64,000 bases of DNA from Nocardioides sp. Root140 (GTDB taxonomy: Bacteria > Actinomycetota > Actinomycetes > Propionibacteriales > Nocardioidaceae): contig NZ_LMFI01000001.1 in NCBI RefSeq assembly GCF_001426745.1, positions 248,001 to 312,000 on the forward strand. The letters are read 5' to 3'. Below are positions 9,224-18,261 of this stretch, piece by piece (the first letter of the stretch is position 1; each line of letters starts with the position of its first letter). The translations under genes and the position numbers were made by a program. Under the pieces are notes generated by a model. It made no database searches. It had not been told where the DNA came from and worked only from the letters and a program-made list of their open reading frames with translations.

Positions 9224-9901
9224 ATGCGCGTGCTGGTGGTCGACGACGAGAAGCGGCTGGCCCGATCCCTGAAGGTCGGACTCGAGGCCGAGGGTTTCGC
9301 GGTCGACGTCGCGGCCGACGGCACCGACGGGCTGTGGCTGGCCCGCGAGAACGACTACGACGCGATCGTGCTCGACCTGATGCTTCCCGGCATCAACGGC
9401 TACCGGGTGTGCGCCACCCTCCGCGAGGAGGAGAACTGGACGCCGATCCTGATGCTCACCGCCAAGGACGGCGAGTGGGACCAGGTCGAGGGGCTCGACA
9501 CCGGTGCCGACGACTACCTGACCAAGCCGTTCTCGTTCCCGGTCCTGGTGGCCCGTCTGCGCGCGATCATCCGGCGCGGCGCCACCGAGCGCCCCACCGT
9601 GCTCGAGGCCGGCGACCTGCGCCTCGACCCGGCGGCGCGACGCGTGTGGCGGGGCGAGACCGAGCTCGAGCTGACCGCGCGGGAGCACTCGCTGCTCGCC
9701 TTCCTGATGCGGCACACCGGCGACGTGGTCTCCAAGACCCAGATCCTCGAGGCAGTCTGGGACGTCAACTTCGAGGGCGACCCCAACATCGTCGAGGTCT
9801 ACATCCGCCACCTGCGCAACAAGGTCGACCGGCCGTTCGGGCGCGAGGCGATCCAGACCTTGCGCGGAGCCGGCTACCGACTGGCGGGCAACGGTGGCTA
9901 G
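9224..9901 (+). CDS. OmpR/PhoB-family response regulator
   Basis: 225-residue two-component transcription factor. Receiver domain (1-115) with acidic pocket VVDDEK, phospho-acceptor Asp51 in VLDLMLPG, the switch Thr in LMLTAKDG and Lys in LTKPFSF; a winged-helix DNA-binding domain follows (about 128-222) ending VEVYIRHLRNKVD and RGAGYRL. The ATG at 9224 is chosen because it starts directly at the receiver; the open frame extends upstream without homology. Its last 8 bases overlap the GTG of the kinase gene, so both are made together. Confidence 0.93.
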   Translation: MRVLVVDDEKRLARSLKVGLEAEGFAVDVAADGTDGLWLARENDYDAIVLDLMLPGINGYRVCATLREEENWTPILMLTAKDGEWDQVEGLDTGADDYLTKPFSFPVLVARLRAIIRRGATERPTVLEAGDLRLDPAARRVWRGETELELTAREHSLLAFLMRHTGDVVSKTQILEAVWDVNFEGDPNIVEVYIRHLRNKVDRPFGREAIQTLRGAGYRLAGNGG

Positions 9902-11264
9902 CCGACTGGGCGGCCGGGCCTCGGTGCGCCTGCGTGCCACTGTCGGGGCGCTCCTGGTCGTGCTCGTGGCCCTCGCCGCCGGGGCCGCGTTGCTGGTCGT
10001 GCTGATGCGGCAGTCGCTGCTCGACGGTCTCGAGACGAGCGCCGAGCAGCGCGCCTCGTCGCTGGCCGACCAGATCGAGCAGACCGGCGTACCCGAGTCT
10101 CTCGGCGCCGACGAGCCGGGGGACGACGATGACGAGGACGACGACCCCGACGACGTCGTGATCGTGGTGCGCGGCCCCGGCGGGTCCGTCGTCGTCACCT
10201 CACAGGCGGTGGCGGCCGAGCTGCCGGACGACGACGCTCGAGGCGTCGAGCTGCCGGGCAGCGACCACGACTACGTGGTGGCCGCGGAGGAGGCCGACGC
10301 CGACGAGGGGGACTACGTCGTCAGTGTCGGGATCTCCCAGGAGGACGCCGACGAGTCGACGTCCGCGCTGGTCCCGTTGCTCGGGCTCGGCCTTCCCCTC
10401 GTGCTGCTCGTGGTCGGCGCCACCACCTGGGTCGTCGTCGGCCGTGCCCTCGCCCCGGTGGACCGCATGCGCGGGCAGGTCGACCAGATCACCGGTGAGC
10501 ATCTCAGCGGGCGGGTCGACGTGCCCGCATCACGCGACGAGATCCACCGTCTCGCACGCACCATGAACTCGATGCTGGACCGGCTCGAGACCTCGCGGGA
10601 CCGGCAGCAACGCTTCGTCTCCGACGCCAGTCACGAGTTGCGCTCGCCCCTCGCCGGCATGCGCCAGACCGCCGAGGTCGTGATGTCGCACCCCGGTGCC
10701 ATGCCCGAGGGCGAGCTCGCGGAGGCCGTGCTCGAGGAGTCCGCGCGCATGCAACGGCTGGTCGAGCAGATGCTGATGCTGACCCGCGCCGACGAGGGCG
10801 TGGCCGGCGGACCCGCCCGCGAGGTCGACCTCGACGACCTGGCCCTGGCCGAGGTCGACCGGGCCCGCCGGCTCGGGCAGCCGCGGGAGGTCCACGTCGA
10901 TGGCAGCGCCATCGCTCCGGGCCGGGTGCTCGGCGACCGGGCCGCCCTGGCGCAGGTGACCCGCAACCTCGTGGACAACGCCCTGCGGCACGCACGCACC
11001 CAGGTGCGGGTCAGTGTGTCCTCGGACCCGGCCGGCGTCGAGCTGGTCGTCGAGGACGACGGCTCCGGGGTGCCCGAAGGGGAGCGCGAGCGCATCTTCG
11101 AGCGTTTCGTCCGTCTGGACGAGGCCCGGGCCCGCGACGACGGCGGTTCCGGGCTCGGCCTGGCCATCGTGCGCGAGATCGCCCGCGCCCACGGCGGAGA
11201 AGCGTCCGTCACCGCGTCCGCGCCAGGCGGCGCGCGCTTCGTCGTACGGCTCCCACGCGCCTGA
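9894..11264 (+). CDS. Membrane sensor histidine kinase
   Basis: 456-residue partner of the response regulator before it. Layout: TM1 about 16-38, an outside loop of about 120 residues with a strikingly acidic run at 73-87, TM2 about 158-182, HAMP (183-235), dimerisation/phosphotransfer domain with His247 in SDASHELRSPL, and an ATPase domain with N-box NLVDNALRHA, G1 DDGSGVPEGE and G2 GSGLGLAIVREIA. All catalytic motifs are intact. The acidic loop could sense cations or cationic peptides (inference). GTG start overlaps the regulator stop by 8 bases. Confidence 0.92.
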   Translation: MASRLGGRASVRLRATVGALLVVLVALAAGAALLVVLMRQSLLDGLETSAEQRASSLADQIEQTGVPESLGADEPGDDDDEDDDPDDVVIVVRGPGGSVVVTSQAVAAELPDDDARGVELPGSDHDYVVAAEEADADEGDYVVSVGISQEDADESTSALVPLLGLGLPLVLLVVGATTWVVVGRALAPVDRMRGQVDQITGEHLSGRVDVPASRDEIHRLARTMNSMLDRLETSRDRQQRFVSDASHELRSPLAGMRQTAEVVMSHPGAMPEGELAEAVLEESARMQRLVEQMLMLTRADEGVAGGPAREVDLDDLALAEVDRARRLGQPREVHVDGSAIAPGRVLGDRAALAQVTRNLVDNALRHARTQVRVSVSSDPAGVELVVEDDGSGVPEGERERIFERFVRLDEARARDDGGSGLGLAIVREIARAHGGEASVTASAPGGARFVVRLPRA

Positions 11265-11300
11265 TCGCGCTCGCTCCGCGACGCGCACCCGGTGACTCGT

Positions 11301-11348
11301 TGGTGGCTGTTGGCTGTCCCTGGTCGGCGAAACAGCCAGCAGCCACCA
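11301..11348. repeat. Long inverted repeat behind the kinase gene
   Basis: Arms tggtggctgttggctgt (11301-11317) and acagccagcagccacca (11332-11348), one mismatch in 17 and a 14-base loop. It lies 36 bases after the kinase stop and before the PepSY promoter, so it may end the two-component transcript. Confidence 0.65.
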
Positions 11349-11390
11349 GTCTGCAGTGGATTTGCGCTTGATCGCCAGCCTGAAAGGGCC

Positions 11391-11416
11391 TTCAGGTGCT
11401 TTCAGCGTGGGTTCAG
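11391..11416 (+). promoter_or_regulatory. Triple TTCAG repeat before the PepSY gene
   Basis: TTCAG at 11391, 11401 and 11412, spaced 10 and 11 bp, about 55 bases upstream of the ATG at 11472. It is the same word and spacing as before the response-regulator gene and is therefore a likely operator for that regulator. Confidence 0.6.
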
Positions 11417-11471
11417 CGGCCCGCTGACAGGCTCGTCTCATCGCTTGAAAATCAACGAGAGGACGAGTCCC

Positions 11472-12101
11472 ATGAACGAGACACCCACCAACGAGACCGG
11501 CACCAACAACGACGAGGCAGCCGCCACCGGCACGCCCAGCTGGCGCAGCCGCCGGGTGCTGGTCCCGGCCGTGGCAGCGCTCGCGGTGCTCGGCGTGGGA
11601 GGAGTCGTGTGGAGCGCGTCGGCCGACGACGACCTCCGTGGCGACCAGCGTGACCGCGCCTCCCAGGTGGCGGTCGACACGGCCGGTGGCGGCAAGGTCA
11701 CCGAGGCCGAGAAGGATGACGGGTTCTACGAGCTCGAGGTCACCCGCGAGGACGGCACCGAGGTCGACGTACGTCTGGACAAGGACTACAAGGTGGTCGG
11801 CACCGAGACCGACGGCCCCGACGACGACCGGTACGACGACCGCGACGACGACGGCCGCACCGACGACGACCGCGATGGTGACCGTGACGCCGACGACAAG
11901 CCGCTGACCGCCGCCGAGGACACCGCGGCGAAGAAGGCCGCGCTCGCGGAGATCGGGAGCGGCAACGTCACCGACGTCGACCGCGATGACGACGGCGGTG
12001 CCGGACGCTACGAGGTCGAGGTGACGAAGGCCGACGGCACCGAGTGGAGCGTGCGGCTCGACAAGGACTTCACTGTTCTCGACAGCCATCGCGACGACTG
12101 A
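11472..12101 (+). CDS. PepSY-domain membrane-anchored protein
   Basis: 209-residue protein with a cytoplasmic Thr/Asn/Glu-rich N-terminus, one transmembrane segment (about 29-49) and two PepSY-type repeats outside (about 60-105 and 150-205), each ending in a pattern like DGTEVDVRLDKDYKV. Between them is an Asp/Arg-rich linker. PepSY domains often occur in peptidase inhibitors and in targets of envelope-sensing two-component systems. The ATG at 11472 has gagaggacgag upstream and the TTCAG repeats sit at promoter distance; a longer frame from 11292 would run through the hairpin and repeats and is rejected. Likely regulated by the preceding system. Confidence 0.82.
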   Translation: MNETPTNETGTNNDEAAATGTPSWRSRRVLVPAVAALAVLGVGGVVWSASADDDLRGDQRDRASQVAVDTAGGGKVTEAEKDDGFYELEVTREDGTEVDVRLDKDYKVVGTETDGPDDDRYDDRDDDGRTDDDRDGDRDADDKPLTAAEDTAAKKAALAEIGSGNVTDVDRDDDGGAGRYEVEVTKADGTEWSVRLDKDFTVLDSHRDD

Positions 12102-12120
12102 TCTCCTCCCAGACCCAGAC

Positions 12121-12151
12121 ACGGCGTGCGTCCCCACGGGATGCACGCCGT
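12121..12151. terminator. Hairpin between convergent genes
   Basis: Arms acggcgtgcgtccc (12121-12134) and gggatgcacgccgt (12138-12151) with a 3-base loop and one G-T mismatch, 20 bases after the PepSY stop and 18 before the DUF937 stop. A bidirectional terminator is likely. Confidence 0.7.
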
Positions 12152-12168
12152 TCTGCGTCTGACCGCGG

Positions 12169-12708
12169 CTAGCGGCGGCCGCCGCCCAGCAGGCCGCCGA
12201 GCACGTCGGAGATGATCTTGCCCGCGCCGCCGGACGCGCCGCCGCCGATGGCGCCCTTGAGCACCTGCTCCAGCACGCTGCCGAGCACGGACTTGTCCTC
12301 GGTCTTGGAGGGGGCGGCGCCCTTCGAGGTCATCCGGGACGCCAGCCAGGACAGCACGATCGGCGCCAGGATGGGCAGCAGCTTCTTGACCAGGCCCGAC
12401 GAGGCGCCGGTGCTGCCGAGCTGGTTGATGACCTGGTCCTGCTGGTTGCCGAAGATGTGGGCCGCGATCTTCTCGCCGTCTGCCGTGTCGACCCGGGACA
12501 GGTCGGCGGGGTCGCCGTCCTCGTGCTGGCCGAGCGCGTCGAGGAGCGACGCGGCGCCGGCCGGATCCTGGGCGTTGGCGTCGAGGCCGCCGAGCAAGGC
12601 GGGCAGTGCGGCCCTGGCGGCCTGCTCCACGGCGGCCGGGTCCTCACCGAGATCGGCACTGATCCGGTCGAGGGGGAGGGAGGCCAGGAGGTCGTCGATG
12701 TCTGACAT
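12169..12708 (-). CDS. DUF937-domain protein
   Basis: 179-residue protein of the DUF937 family (YidB-like). The N-terminus begins DIDDLLASLP, followed by helical repeats with LGQHEDGD and AAHIFGNQQDQVINQLG, a hydrophobic helix LLPILAPIVLSWLAS (about 108-122) and a Gly-rich C-terminus GGLLGGGRR. The role of the family is unknown. ATG at 12708 with a TAGGTT hexamer 6 bases upstream, so probably leaderless. Confidence 0.85.
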   Translation of the reverse strand: MSDIDDLLASLPLDRISADLGEDPAAVEQAARAALPALLGGLDANAQDPAGAASLLDALGQHEDGDPADLSRVDTADGEKIAAHIFGNQQDQVINQLGSTGASSGLVKKLLPILAPIVLSWLASRMTSKGAAPSKTEDKSVLGSVLEQVLKGAIGGGASGGAGKIISDVLGGLLGGGRR

Positions 12709-12714
12709 GGAGGC

Positions 12715-12720
12715 AACCTA
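12715..12720 (-). promoter_or_regulatory. Leaderless -10 element of the DUF937 gene
   Basis: TAGGTT on the minus strand, 6 bases before the ATG at 12708. Confidence 0.5.
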
Positions 12721-12796
12721 CTGCGCGGAGCCGCGGGTTGACCATGGCCTCAGTGAGCCGCAGTGTCAGCGGTGGTCCCGCGCCCGGACTGGCGGG

Positions 12797-13384
12797 TCAC
12801 TGGCGGCCGCCGAAGCGCCAGTCGTGAACTTCCAGCGGTTCCCCGGCCAGGGACGGAAACGCCTTCTCGAACACCGCGTTCGCTGCGTCACGGTTCGGCG
12901 CGGGAGCGGCGACCGCGACGCCCCGGGCAGGACTGTGTTCGGCGTCCGCCTCCTCAAGGATCCCGCAGACCGCGAGCTCCCCGGCCACGCCGGGAGGGAG
13001 CTGCCACGACTCGCTGTCCTGCAGTGCGGCCGAATTCTCCGGACGGACCAGCATGAAGAACATCGGCAGGTCCACGGGCTGAGGAAACTCCCACATGGTG
13101 CGGCCGATGAGGTTGGTGAAGCGCCACACCGAGTGCTCGGCGTACGCCCCGGCCTGGTGGTACGGCTCGTCATTGATGAACGCCAGAACCGCCTCGGGGG
13201 TGGGCAGCTCCAGCACGTGGATGCTGCCCAACCAGGATTGTCGGTCGGGGCCCAACAGGGGGCCGCGCGCCGTCAGCGCGTCGGCGACCCTGTCGTAGTA
13301 CGCCCAGTGGCGCTCGTCGAGATCGTGGTCGTCGTCAGTCTCCGCAGCGAGGGCTGAGGCGCGGCTGTGGATGAGGTAGTCCAT
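12797..13384 (-). CDS. YciI-like protein with two related domains
   Basis: 195-residue protein resembling the YciI/YCII family. The first half has the family pattern: YLIHSRA start, a conserved His in HWAYYDRV, RGPLLG, SIHVLELPTPEAVLAF and a DEPYHQAGAY-like segment. The second half (from about 100) may be a diverged second copy, ending in a short hydrophilic tail. YCII proteins are small ferredoxin-like-fold enzymes or regulators, usually about 95 residues; this looks like a two-domain form. A good ribosome binding site (aagga) lies 5 bases before the ATG. Function not known. Confidence 0.75.
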   Translation of the reverse strand: MDYLIHSRASALAAETDDDHDLDERHWAYYDRVADALTARGPLLGPDRQSWLGSIHVLELPTPEAVLAFINDEPYHQAGAYAEHSVWRFTNLIGRTMWEFPQPVDLPMFFMLVRPENSAALQDSESWQLPPGVAGELAVCGILEEADAEHSPARGVAVAAPAPNRDAANAVFEKAFPSLAGEPLEVHDWRFGGRQ

Positions 13385-13687
13385 GCGGATCCTTGGTTGT
13401 CGGAGTCATGCGTCCGGAGAGCCAGGGGTCTGGCTCGTCGGCGACGGGCGTTCCGGGCTGCCCGCCGCGTAGCAGGCAGCGATCACCACCATGGTGTCCG
13501 GAGGTCCAAGTCCTACTCTGACTGCGGGCAGCCAACTGACCGGCCCGCCGGCCACGACCGCTGCGGGCCTGTTACCGCGTGTCCTACCGGGGAACGCCGG
13601 TCGCCGAACCTACCCTCGGATGCGGGCGTGTCGTGCGGTTGCGACACGCAACTTCCCCCAACTACCGCACACGAGCAAGGGTTTCGG
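13385..13687. other. Gene-free stretch before mreB
   Basis: 303 bases between the divergent YciI-like gene and mreB. It must hold promoters for both directions. A TACCCT hexamer occurs near 13611, about 70 bases before mreB, without a clear -35 box. A ribosome binding site aaggg precedes the mreB ATG by seven bases. No RNA gene or repeat was recognised. Confidence 0.5.
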
Positions 13688-14716
13688 ATGGCGAACAGCC
13701 TCATCGGTCGCGACATGGCCGTGGACCTCGGTACGGCGAACACACTCGTCTACGTCCGCGGCAAGGGCGTGCTGCTCGACGAGCCGTCCGTGGTCGCCCT
13801 CAACTCCACCACCAATGAGATCCTCGCCGTCGGCCACGAGGCGAAGCGGATGATCGGCCGTACGCCGGACAACATCACCGCGATCCGGCCCCTCAAGGAC
13901 GGCGTGATCGCCGACTTCGACGCGACCGAGCAGATGTTGCGCTTCTTCATCCAGCAGGTGCACCGCCGTCGCTACTTCGCCAAGCCCCGCCTGGTGATCT
14001 GCGTGCCGAGCGGCATCACCGCGGTCGAACAGCGCGCCGTCAAGGAGGCCGGCTACCAGGCCGGCGCCCGACGCGTCTACATCATCGAGGAGCCGATGGC
14101 GGCGGCGATCGGCGCAGGGCTCCCCGTGCACGAGGCCACCGGCAACATGGTCGTCGACGTCGGCGGCGGCACCACCGAGGTCGCGGTGATCTCACTCGGC
14201 GGCATCGTGACCAGTCTCAGCATCCGCACCGCCGGCGACGACCTCGACCAGGCGATCATCGCGTGGATGAAGAAGGAGTACTCCCTCATGCTGGGGGAGC
14301 GCACCGCCGAAGAGATCAAGATGACCCTCGGGTCGGCGTTCCCGCTGCCCAAGGAGCCCGAGGCCGAGGTCCGCGGCCGCGACATGGTCTCCGGCCTGCC
14401 GCGCACCGTCGTGGTCTCCAGCGCGGAGGTCCGCCAGGCCCTCGAGGAGCCCTTGCACAACATCGTCGACTCGGTGCGCACCACGCTCGACCAGACGCCT
14501 CCCGAGCTGGCCGGCGACATCATGGACCGCGGCATCGTGCTCACCGGGGGCGGCGCACTGCTGCGCGGCCTCGACGAGCGGATCCGTCACGAGACCGGCA
14601 TGCCGGTGCACGTCGCCGACGAACCACTCAGCTCGGTCGCCCTCGGCGCCGGCAAGTGCGTGGAGGAGTTCGAAGCCCTCCAGCAGGTGCTGGTCACCGA
14701 CCCGCGGCGGTTCTGA
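13688..14716 (+). CDS. mreB: Rod shape-determining protein MreB
   Basis: Bacterial actin homologue that forms filaments under the membrane and directs the elongation machinery. The 342-residue product has phosphate loop 1 VDLGTANTLVYV, the second phosphate loop VVDVGGGTTEVAV and the C-terminal adenosine motif GIVLTGGGALLRGLDE; length is normal for MreB. The open frame extends upstream to 13367, but homology starts at the ATG at 13688, preceded by aaggg. First gene of the operon mreB-mreC-mreD-mrdA-rodA; the stop shares one base with the mreC start. Confidence 0.97.
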   Translation: MANSLIGRDMAVDLGTANTLVYVRGKGVLLDEPSVVALNSTTNEILAVGHEAKRMIGRTPDNITAIRPLKDGVIADFDATEQMLRFFIQQVHRRRYFAKPRLVICVPSGITAVEQRAVKEAGYQAGARRVYIIEEPMAAAIGAGLPVHEATGNMVVDVGGGTTEVAVISLGGIVTSLSIRTAGDDLDQAIIAWMKKEYSLMLGERTAEEIKMTLGSAFPLPKEPEAEVRGRDMVSGLPRTVVVSSAEVRQALEEPLHNIVDSVRTTLDQTPPELAGDIMDRGIVLTGGGALLRGLDERIRHETGMPVHVADEPLSSVALGAGKCVEEFEALQQVLVTDPRRF

Positions 14717-15630
14717 TGGAGCAACGCTGGAAGGGCTCCGACGGCCGCGAGAAGGGCAACCGTCCGTCCGGGTCCGTGGTCGTCGCGTTGCTCTTGGCCT
14801 GCGCCACGCTGATCACCCTCGACGCCCACGGCGGCCAGGACTCGCCCATCGAACCTGCCCGCCGGGTCGCCGGTGAGGCGTTCGGTCCCGTCGAGACGTT
14901 CACCGCGGGCGTCGTACGACCCTTCGCGGCCGTCCCCGACTACTTCGGCACCCGCAAGGACCTCCGCGAGCAGGTCTCCGAGCTCGAGGCCGAGAACGCC
15001 GAGCTGCGGCGCACCGTCGAGACCTCAGGGCTCGACCGCAACCGCCTCGCCGAGTACGACGGCCTCACGCGTGCGGCCGCCGACACCGGCTACGACCTGG
15101 TGCCGGCCCATGTCATCGCGGTCGGCTCCGGCCAGTCGTTCTCCCACACGGTGACCATCGACGCCGGCACCGACTCCGGACTCCACGCCGACATGACGGT
15201 GCTCAGCAACGACGGCCTCGTCGGCCGGGTCATCCGGGTCACCCGCACCACCGCGACCGTGCTCCTGATCGTCGACGCCGACTCCGTGGTCGGTGGCCGC
15301 CTGGCCTCGAGCATGGAGATCGGCTTCCTCGGCGGTCGCGGCATCATCGACAGCACCGGCCGCCTCGACCTCGACCTGATGGACGACTCCGTGGTCGCCA
15401 ACGCCGGCGACGTCGTCACGACGTGGGGCAGCAAGGACGGCACGCCGTACGTCGCCGGCGTCCCGATCGGCCGCGTGGTCTCGGTGATCAACAGCCCGCG
15501 CGAGACCTCCCGACGTGCCGTGATCGAACCCTTCGTCGACTTCACCGCCCTCGACCTGGTCGGCGTCGTCGTACCCACCGGCTCCAGCTCCGACCGTGAC
15601 GTGGTCCGCGCCGGACAGGGAGAGGACTGA
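14716..15630 (+). CDS. mreC: Rod shape-determining protein MreC
   Basis: 304-residue bitopic membrane protein linking MreB filaments with outside cell-wall synthases. It has one transmembrane segment (about 18-36), a coiled coil with the run LREQVSELEAENAELRR (about 82-98) and two beta-barrel domains with SFSHTVTIDAGTDSGL and a Gly-Val-Pro-Ile-Gly motif near the end. ATG chosen by overlap with the mreB stop (TGATG); the frame continues upstream but lies inside mreB. Confidence 0.95.
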   Translation: MEQRWKGSDGREKGNRPSGSVVVALLLACATLITLDAHGGQDSPIEPARRVAGEAFGPVETFTAGVVRPFAAVPDYFGTRKDLREQVSELEAENAELRRTVETSGLDRNRLAEYDGLTRAAADTGYDLVPAHVIAVGSGQSFSHTVTIDAGTDSGLHADMTVLSNDGLVGRVIRVTRTTATVLLIVDADSVVGGRLASSMEIGFLGGRGIIDSTGRLDLDLMDDSVVANAGDVVTTWGSKDGTPYVAGVPIGRVVSVINSPRETSRRAVIEPFVDFTALDLVGVVVPTGSSSDRDVVRAGQGED

Positions 15631-15631
15631 C

Positions 15632-16144
15632 ATGACGCTGCTCCGTGGCCTCGTCGCCCTTGCCGTGGTGGCCTTCGCGACCGTGCTCCAGGTGAGCCTG
15701 TTCCCGCACTTCGCCTGGGACGGCATCGTGCCCAACCTCGCCCTGCTCGTGGTCGTCGGTGCCGCGCTGGTCCGGGGGCCGCAGTTCGCGGCCACCCTGG
15801 GCTTCGTCGCCGGCGTCCTGATCGACCTCGCACCGCCCGCCGACCACATCGCCGGGCGCTGGGCGCTGGCCCTGGTCATCGTCGGCTATCTCGCAGGCCG
15901 GGCCCGCCAGGACATCCGCCCCACCGCGGTCGTCACCGTCCTGACCGTGGCCGCCGCGTCGTTCGTCGGGTCCTCGATCTTCGCCCTCTCCGGGCTGCTG
16001 CTGCGCGACCCCGTCGTCGGCGTGTCCGACATGCTCGAAGTGATCCTGGTCGCCGTGGTCTGGGACGTCCTGCTCACGCCGTTCGTGCTGCCACCGGTGA
16101 TGCTGCTGTTCCGGCGGCTCGAGCCCGCCCAGGTGGCCTACTGA
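15632..16144 (+). CDS. mreD: Rod shape-determining protein MreD
   Basis: 170-residue integral membrane protein with five or six hydrophobic segments, the third member of the MreBCD complex. Typical family features are the early phrase VSLFPHFAWDGIVPNLALL and a FVAGVLIDLAPP segment. Start at the ATG one base after the mreC stop, with gggagagga as ribosome binding site; an earlier GTG at 15596 would overlap mreC and is less likely. Its stop overlaps the start of the PBP2 gene by one base. Confidence 0.92.
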   Translation: MTLLRGLVALAVVAFATVLQVSLFPHFAWDGIVPNLALLVVVGAALVRGPQFAATLGFVAGVLIDLAPPADHIAGRWALALVIVGYLAGRARQDIRPTAVVTVLTVAAASFVGSSIFALSGLLLRDPVVGVSDMLEVILVAVVWDVLLTPFVLPPVMLLFRRLEPAQVAY

Positions 16145-18258
16145 TGGCGTCGAGCACGGGGGAGTGCAGCCGCCTGCGACTGATCGTGGTCCAGGCCCTG
16201 GTGCTGAGTCTCTTCGTCACCCTGTTCGCCCGGCTCTGGTACCTCCAGGTCGCCGCCGGCGAGGTCTACCAGGCCAAGGCCGCCTCGCAGTCGATCCGCG
16301 AGATCGTGCTCCAGCCCGACCGTGGGCTGATCGTCGACGCGCAGGGCCGCCCACTGGTCGCGAACCGCAGCTCGTGGGTGATCTCGCTCGACCGCACCAC
16401 GCTCGGCAAGCTGCCCGAGGACCAACGCCTCCAGCTGATCCGCCGGGTGGCGAAGGCCACCGGCGCCAAGGTGTCCGCCGTCAAGGCGCGCCTGGTCAAC
16501 TGTGGCGACGCCGACGCCGTGGTCGGCACGTGCTGGAACGGCTCGCCCTACCAGCCCGTGCCGATCGCCGCCGACGTCAAGACCCGGGTCGCGCTGCTGA
16601 TCAAGGAGCAGGCCGAGGACTACCCCGGTGTGCTCGCCCAGCAGGAGTCCGTGCGTGCCTACCCCCAGCCCTACGGCGTCAACGCCGCGCACATCCTCGG
16701 CTACCTGAGCCCGATCACCGAGGGTGAGCTCGACGAGGCGGAGGCCGACGACGACATCTCGGTCAACGGTGCCTCACGCGTGGGACGGGCAGGGGTCGAG
16801 AAGGAGTACGACGCGTTCCTGCGCGGGATGCCCGGCTACCAGCGGGTCGAGGTGAACTCCATGGGTGCGGTGATGAAGGAGCACAGCCTCGACGCCGGCA
16901 CGCCGGGCGACACCCTGGTCACCTCGATCGACGCCAAGGTGCAGGCCGTGGCCGAGCAGCAGCTGGCCGAGACGATCAAGACCGCGCGCAAGACCTTCGA
17001 CGAGGTCTCCGGCAAGAACTACGTCGCCGACTCCGGCGCCATCGTGGTGATGGAGGCCCGCACGGGTCGACTGGTGGCGATGGCCAGCCAGCCGACGTAC
17101 GACCCGTCGGTGTGGGTCAACGGCATCACCCAGAAGCAGCTGGCGCGGCTCTACTCCGAGCAGGCCGGCACCCCACTCCTGTCGCGGGCCACGCAGGGCC
17201 AGTTCGCCCCCGGCTCGACGTGGAAGCCGATGATGACCGCCGGCGCCCTGACCCACGGCTACACGACCGACACCCGGTTGAACTGCTCGTCGGCCTTCCA
17301 GGTCGGCAACCGCGCGTTCAAGAACTACGAGTCCGGTGCCTACGGGTTCATCGGCTTCGACAAGGCCCTCGAGGTCTCGTGCAACACCTTCTTCTACCGC
17401 GTCGGCTACGACTTCTGGCGCCGGTTCGGCTCCGACGTCTCCGACGTCAACGCCAAGGACCCGTTGGTCGAGGAGGCCAAGAAGTTCGGCTTCGGCTCCA
17501 CCACCGGGCTCGACCTCCCCGGCGAGGCGTCGGGGCGCATCGCCGACCGCAAGTGGAAGCGCGCCTACTACGAGTCGATGAAGGACTACTACTGCGGCCT
17601 CGAGAAGAACCCGCCGAAGGACGCCAGCTCGTTCCTGCGCCGGTTCGCCCACGAGTTCTGCGTGGAGGGCTACGCCTACCGCGCCGGTGACGCGGTGAAC
17701 TTCGCGATCGGCCAGGGCGACACGATCGTCACCCCGCTCCAGCTGGCCCGGGCGTACGCCGCGATCTCCAACGGCGGCACGCTCTGGAAGCCGCGGGTCG
17801 GCAAGGCGATCGTCGACCCCGCCGGCAACCTCGTCCGCCGGATCAAGCCCGAGAAGCAGGGGCAGGTCAAGGTGCCCAAGAGCGTCCTCGGCTACATCGA
17901 CAACGCACTGAAGGGCGTCACGCGTCAGGGCACGATGGCCTGGCGGATGGGCGGATTCCCGCTCGACGAGGTGCCGATCCGCTCCAAGACCGGCTCCGCC
18001 GAGGTCTACGGCAAGCAGTCGACCTCATGGGTCGCGTCGTACTCCGGCGACTACGTCGTGGTGATGATGGTCTCGCAGGGCGGCACCGGCTCGGGCACCT
18101 CCGGGCCCGCCGTACGCAAGATCTGGGAGACGCTCTACGGCATCGACGGCGAGGCCGTGAAGCGCGACCGCGCTGCGATCCCCGGAGTCGTGGCCGGCAA
18201 GGAGCTGCCGGTCTTCGCCCAGGACGGCAGCGTGCTGCCGCCCAGGAAGAAGGACTAG
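16144..18258 (+). CDS. mrdA: Penicillin-binding protein 2 (elongasome transpeptidase)
   Basis: Class B penicillin-binding protein that crosslinks peptidoglycan during side-wall growth with RodA. The 704-residue protein has one N-terminal transmembrane helix (about 12-32), a dimerisation domain, and a transpeptidase domain with the SxxK motif at Ser358 (GSTWKP), SxN at Ser412 (SCN) and KTG at Lys615 (SKTGSAE). All three active-site motifs are intact. Somewhat longer than E. coli PBP2, with extra segments around 120-150 and 480-520 as often seen in actinobacteria. Overlaps mreD by one base and is followed three bases later by rodA. Confidence 0.95.
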   Translation: MASSTGECSRLRLIVVQALVLSLFVTLFARLWYLQVAAGEVYQAKAASQSIREIVLQPDRGLIVDAQGRPLVANRSSWVISLDRTTLGKLPEDQRLQLIRRVAKATGAKVSAVKARLVNCGDADAVVGTCWNGSPYQPVPIAADVKTRVALLIKEQAEDYPGVLAQQESVRAYPQPYGVNAAHILGYLSPITEGELDEAEADDDISVNGASRVGRAGVEKEYDAFLRGMPGYQRVEVNSMGAVMKEHSLDAGTPGDTLVTSIDAKVQAVAEQQLAETIKTARKTFDEVSGKNYVADSGAIVVMEARTGRLVAMASQPTYDPSVWVNGITQKQLARLYSEQAGTPLLSRATQGQFAPGSTWKPMMTAGALTHGYTTDTRLNCSSAFQVGNRAFKNYESGAYGFIGFDKALEVSCNTFFYRVGYDFWRRFGSDVSDVNAKDPLVEEAKKFGFGSTTGLDLPGEASGRIADRKWKRAYYESMKDYYCGLEKNPPKDASSFLRRFAHEFCVEGYAYRAGDAVNFAIGQGDTIVTPLQLARAYAAISNGGTLWKPRVGKAIVDPAGNLVRRIKPEKQGQVKVPKSVLGYIDNALKGVTRQGTMAWRMGGFPLDEVPIRSKTGSAEVYGKQSTSWVASYSGDYVVVMMVSQGGTGSGTSGPAVRKIWETLYGIDGEAVKRDRAAIPGVVAGKELPVFAQDGSVLPPRKKD

Positions 18259-18261
18259 GCC

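Noticed and set aside
11292..11471. Earlier start of the PepSY gene
   Set aside because: This stretch contains the hairpin and the TTCAG operator repeats and encodes no homologous residues.
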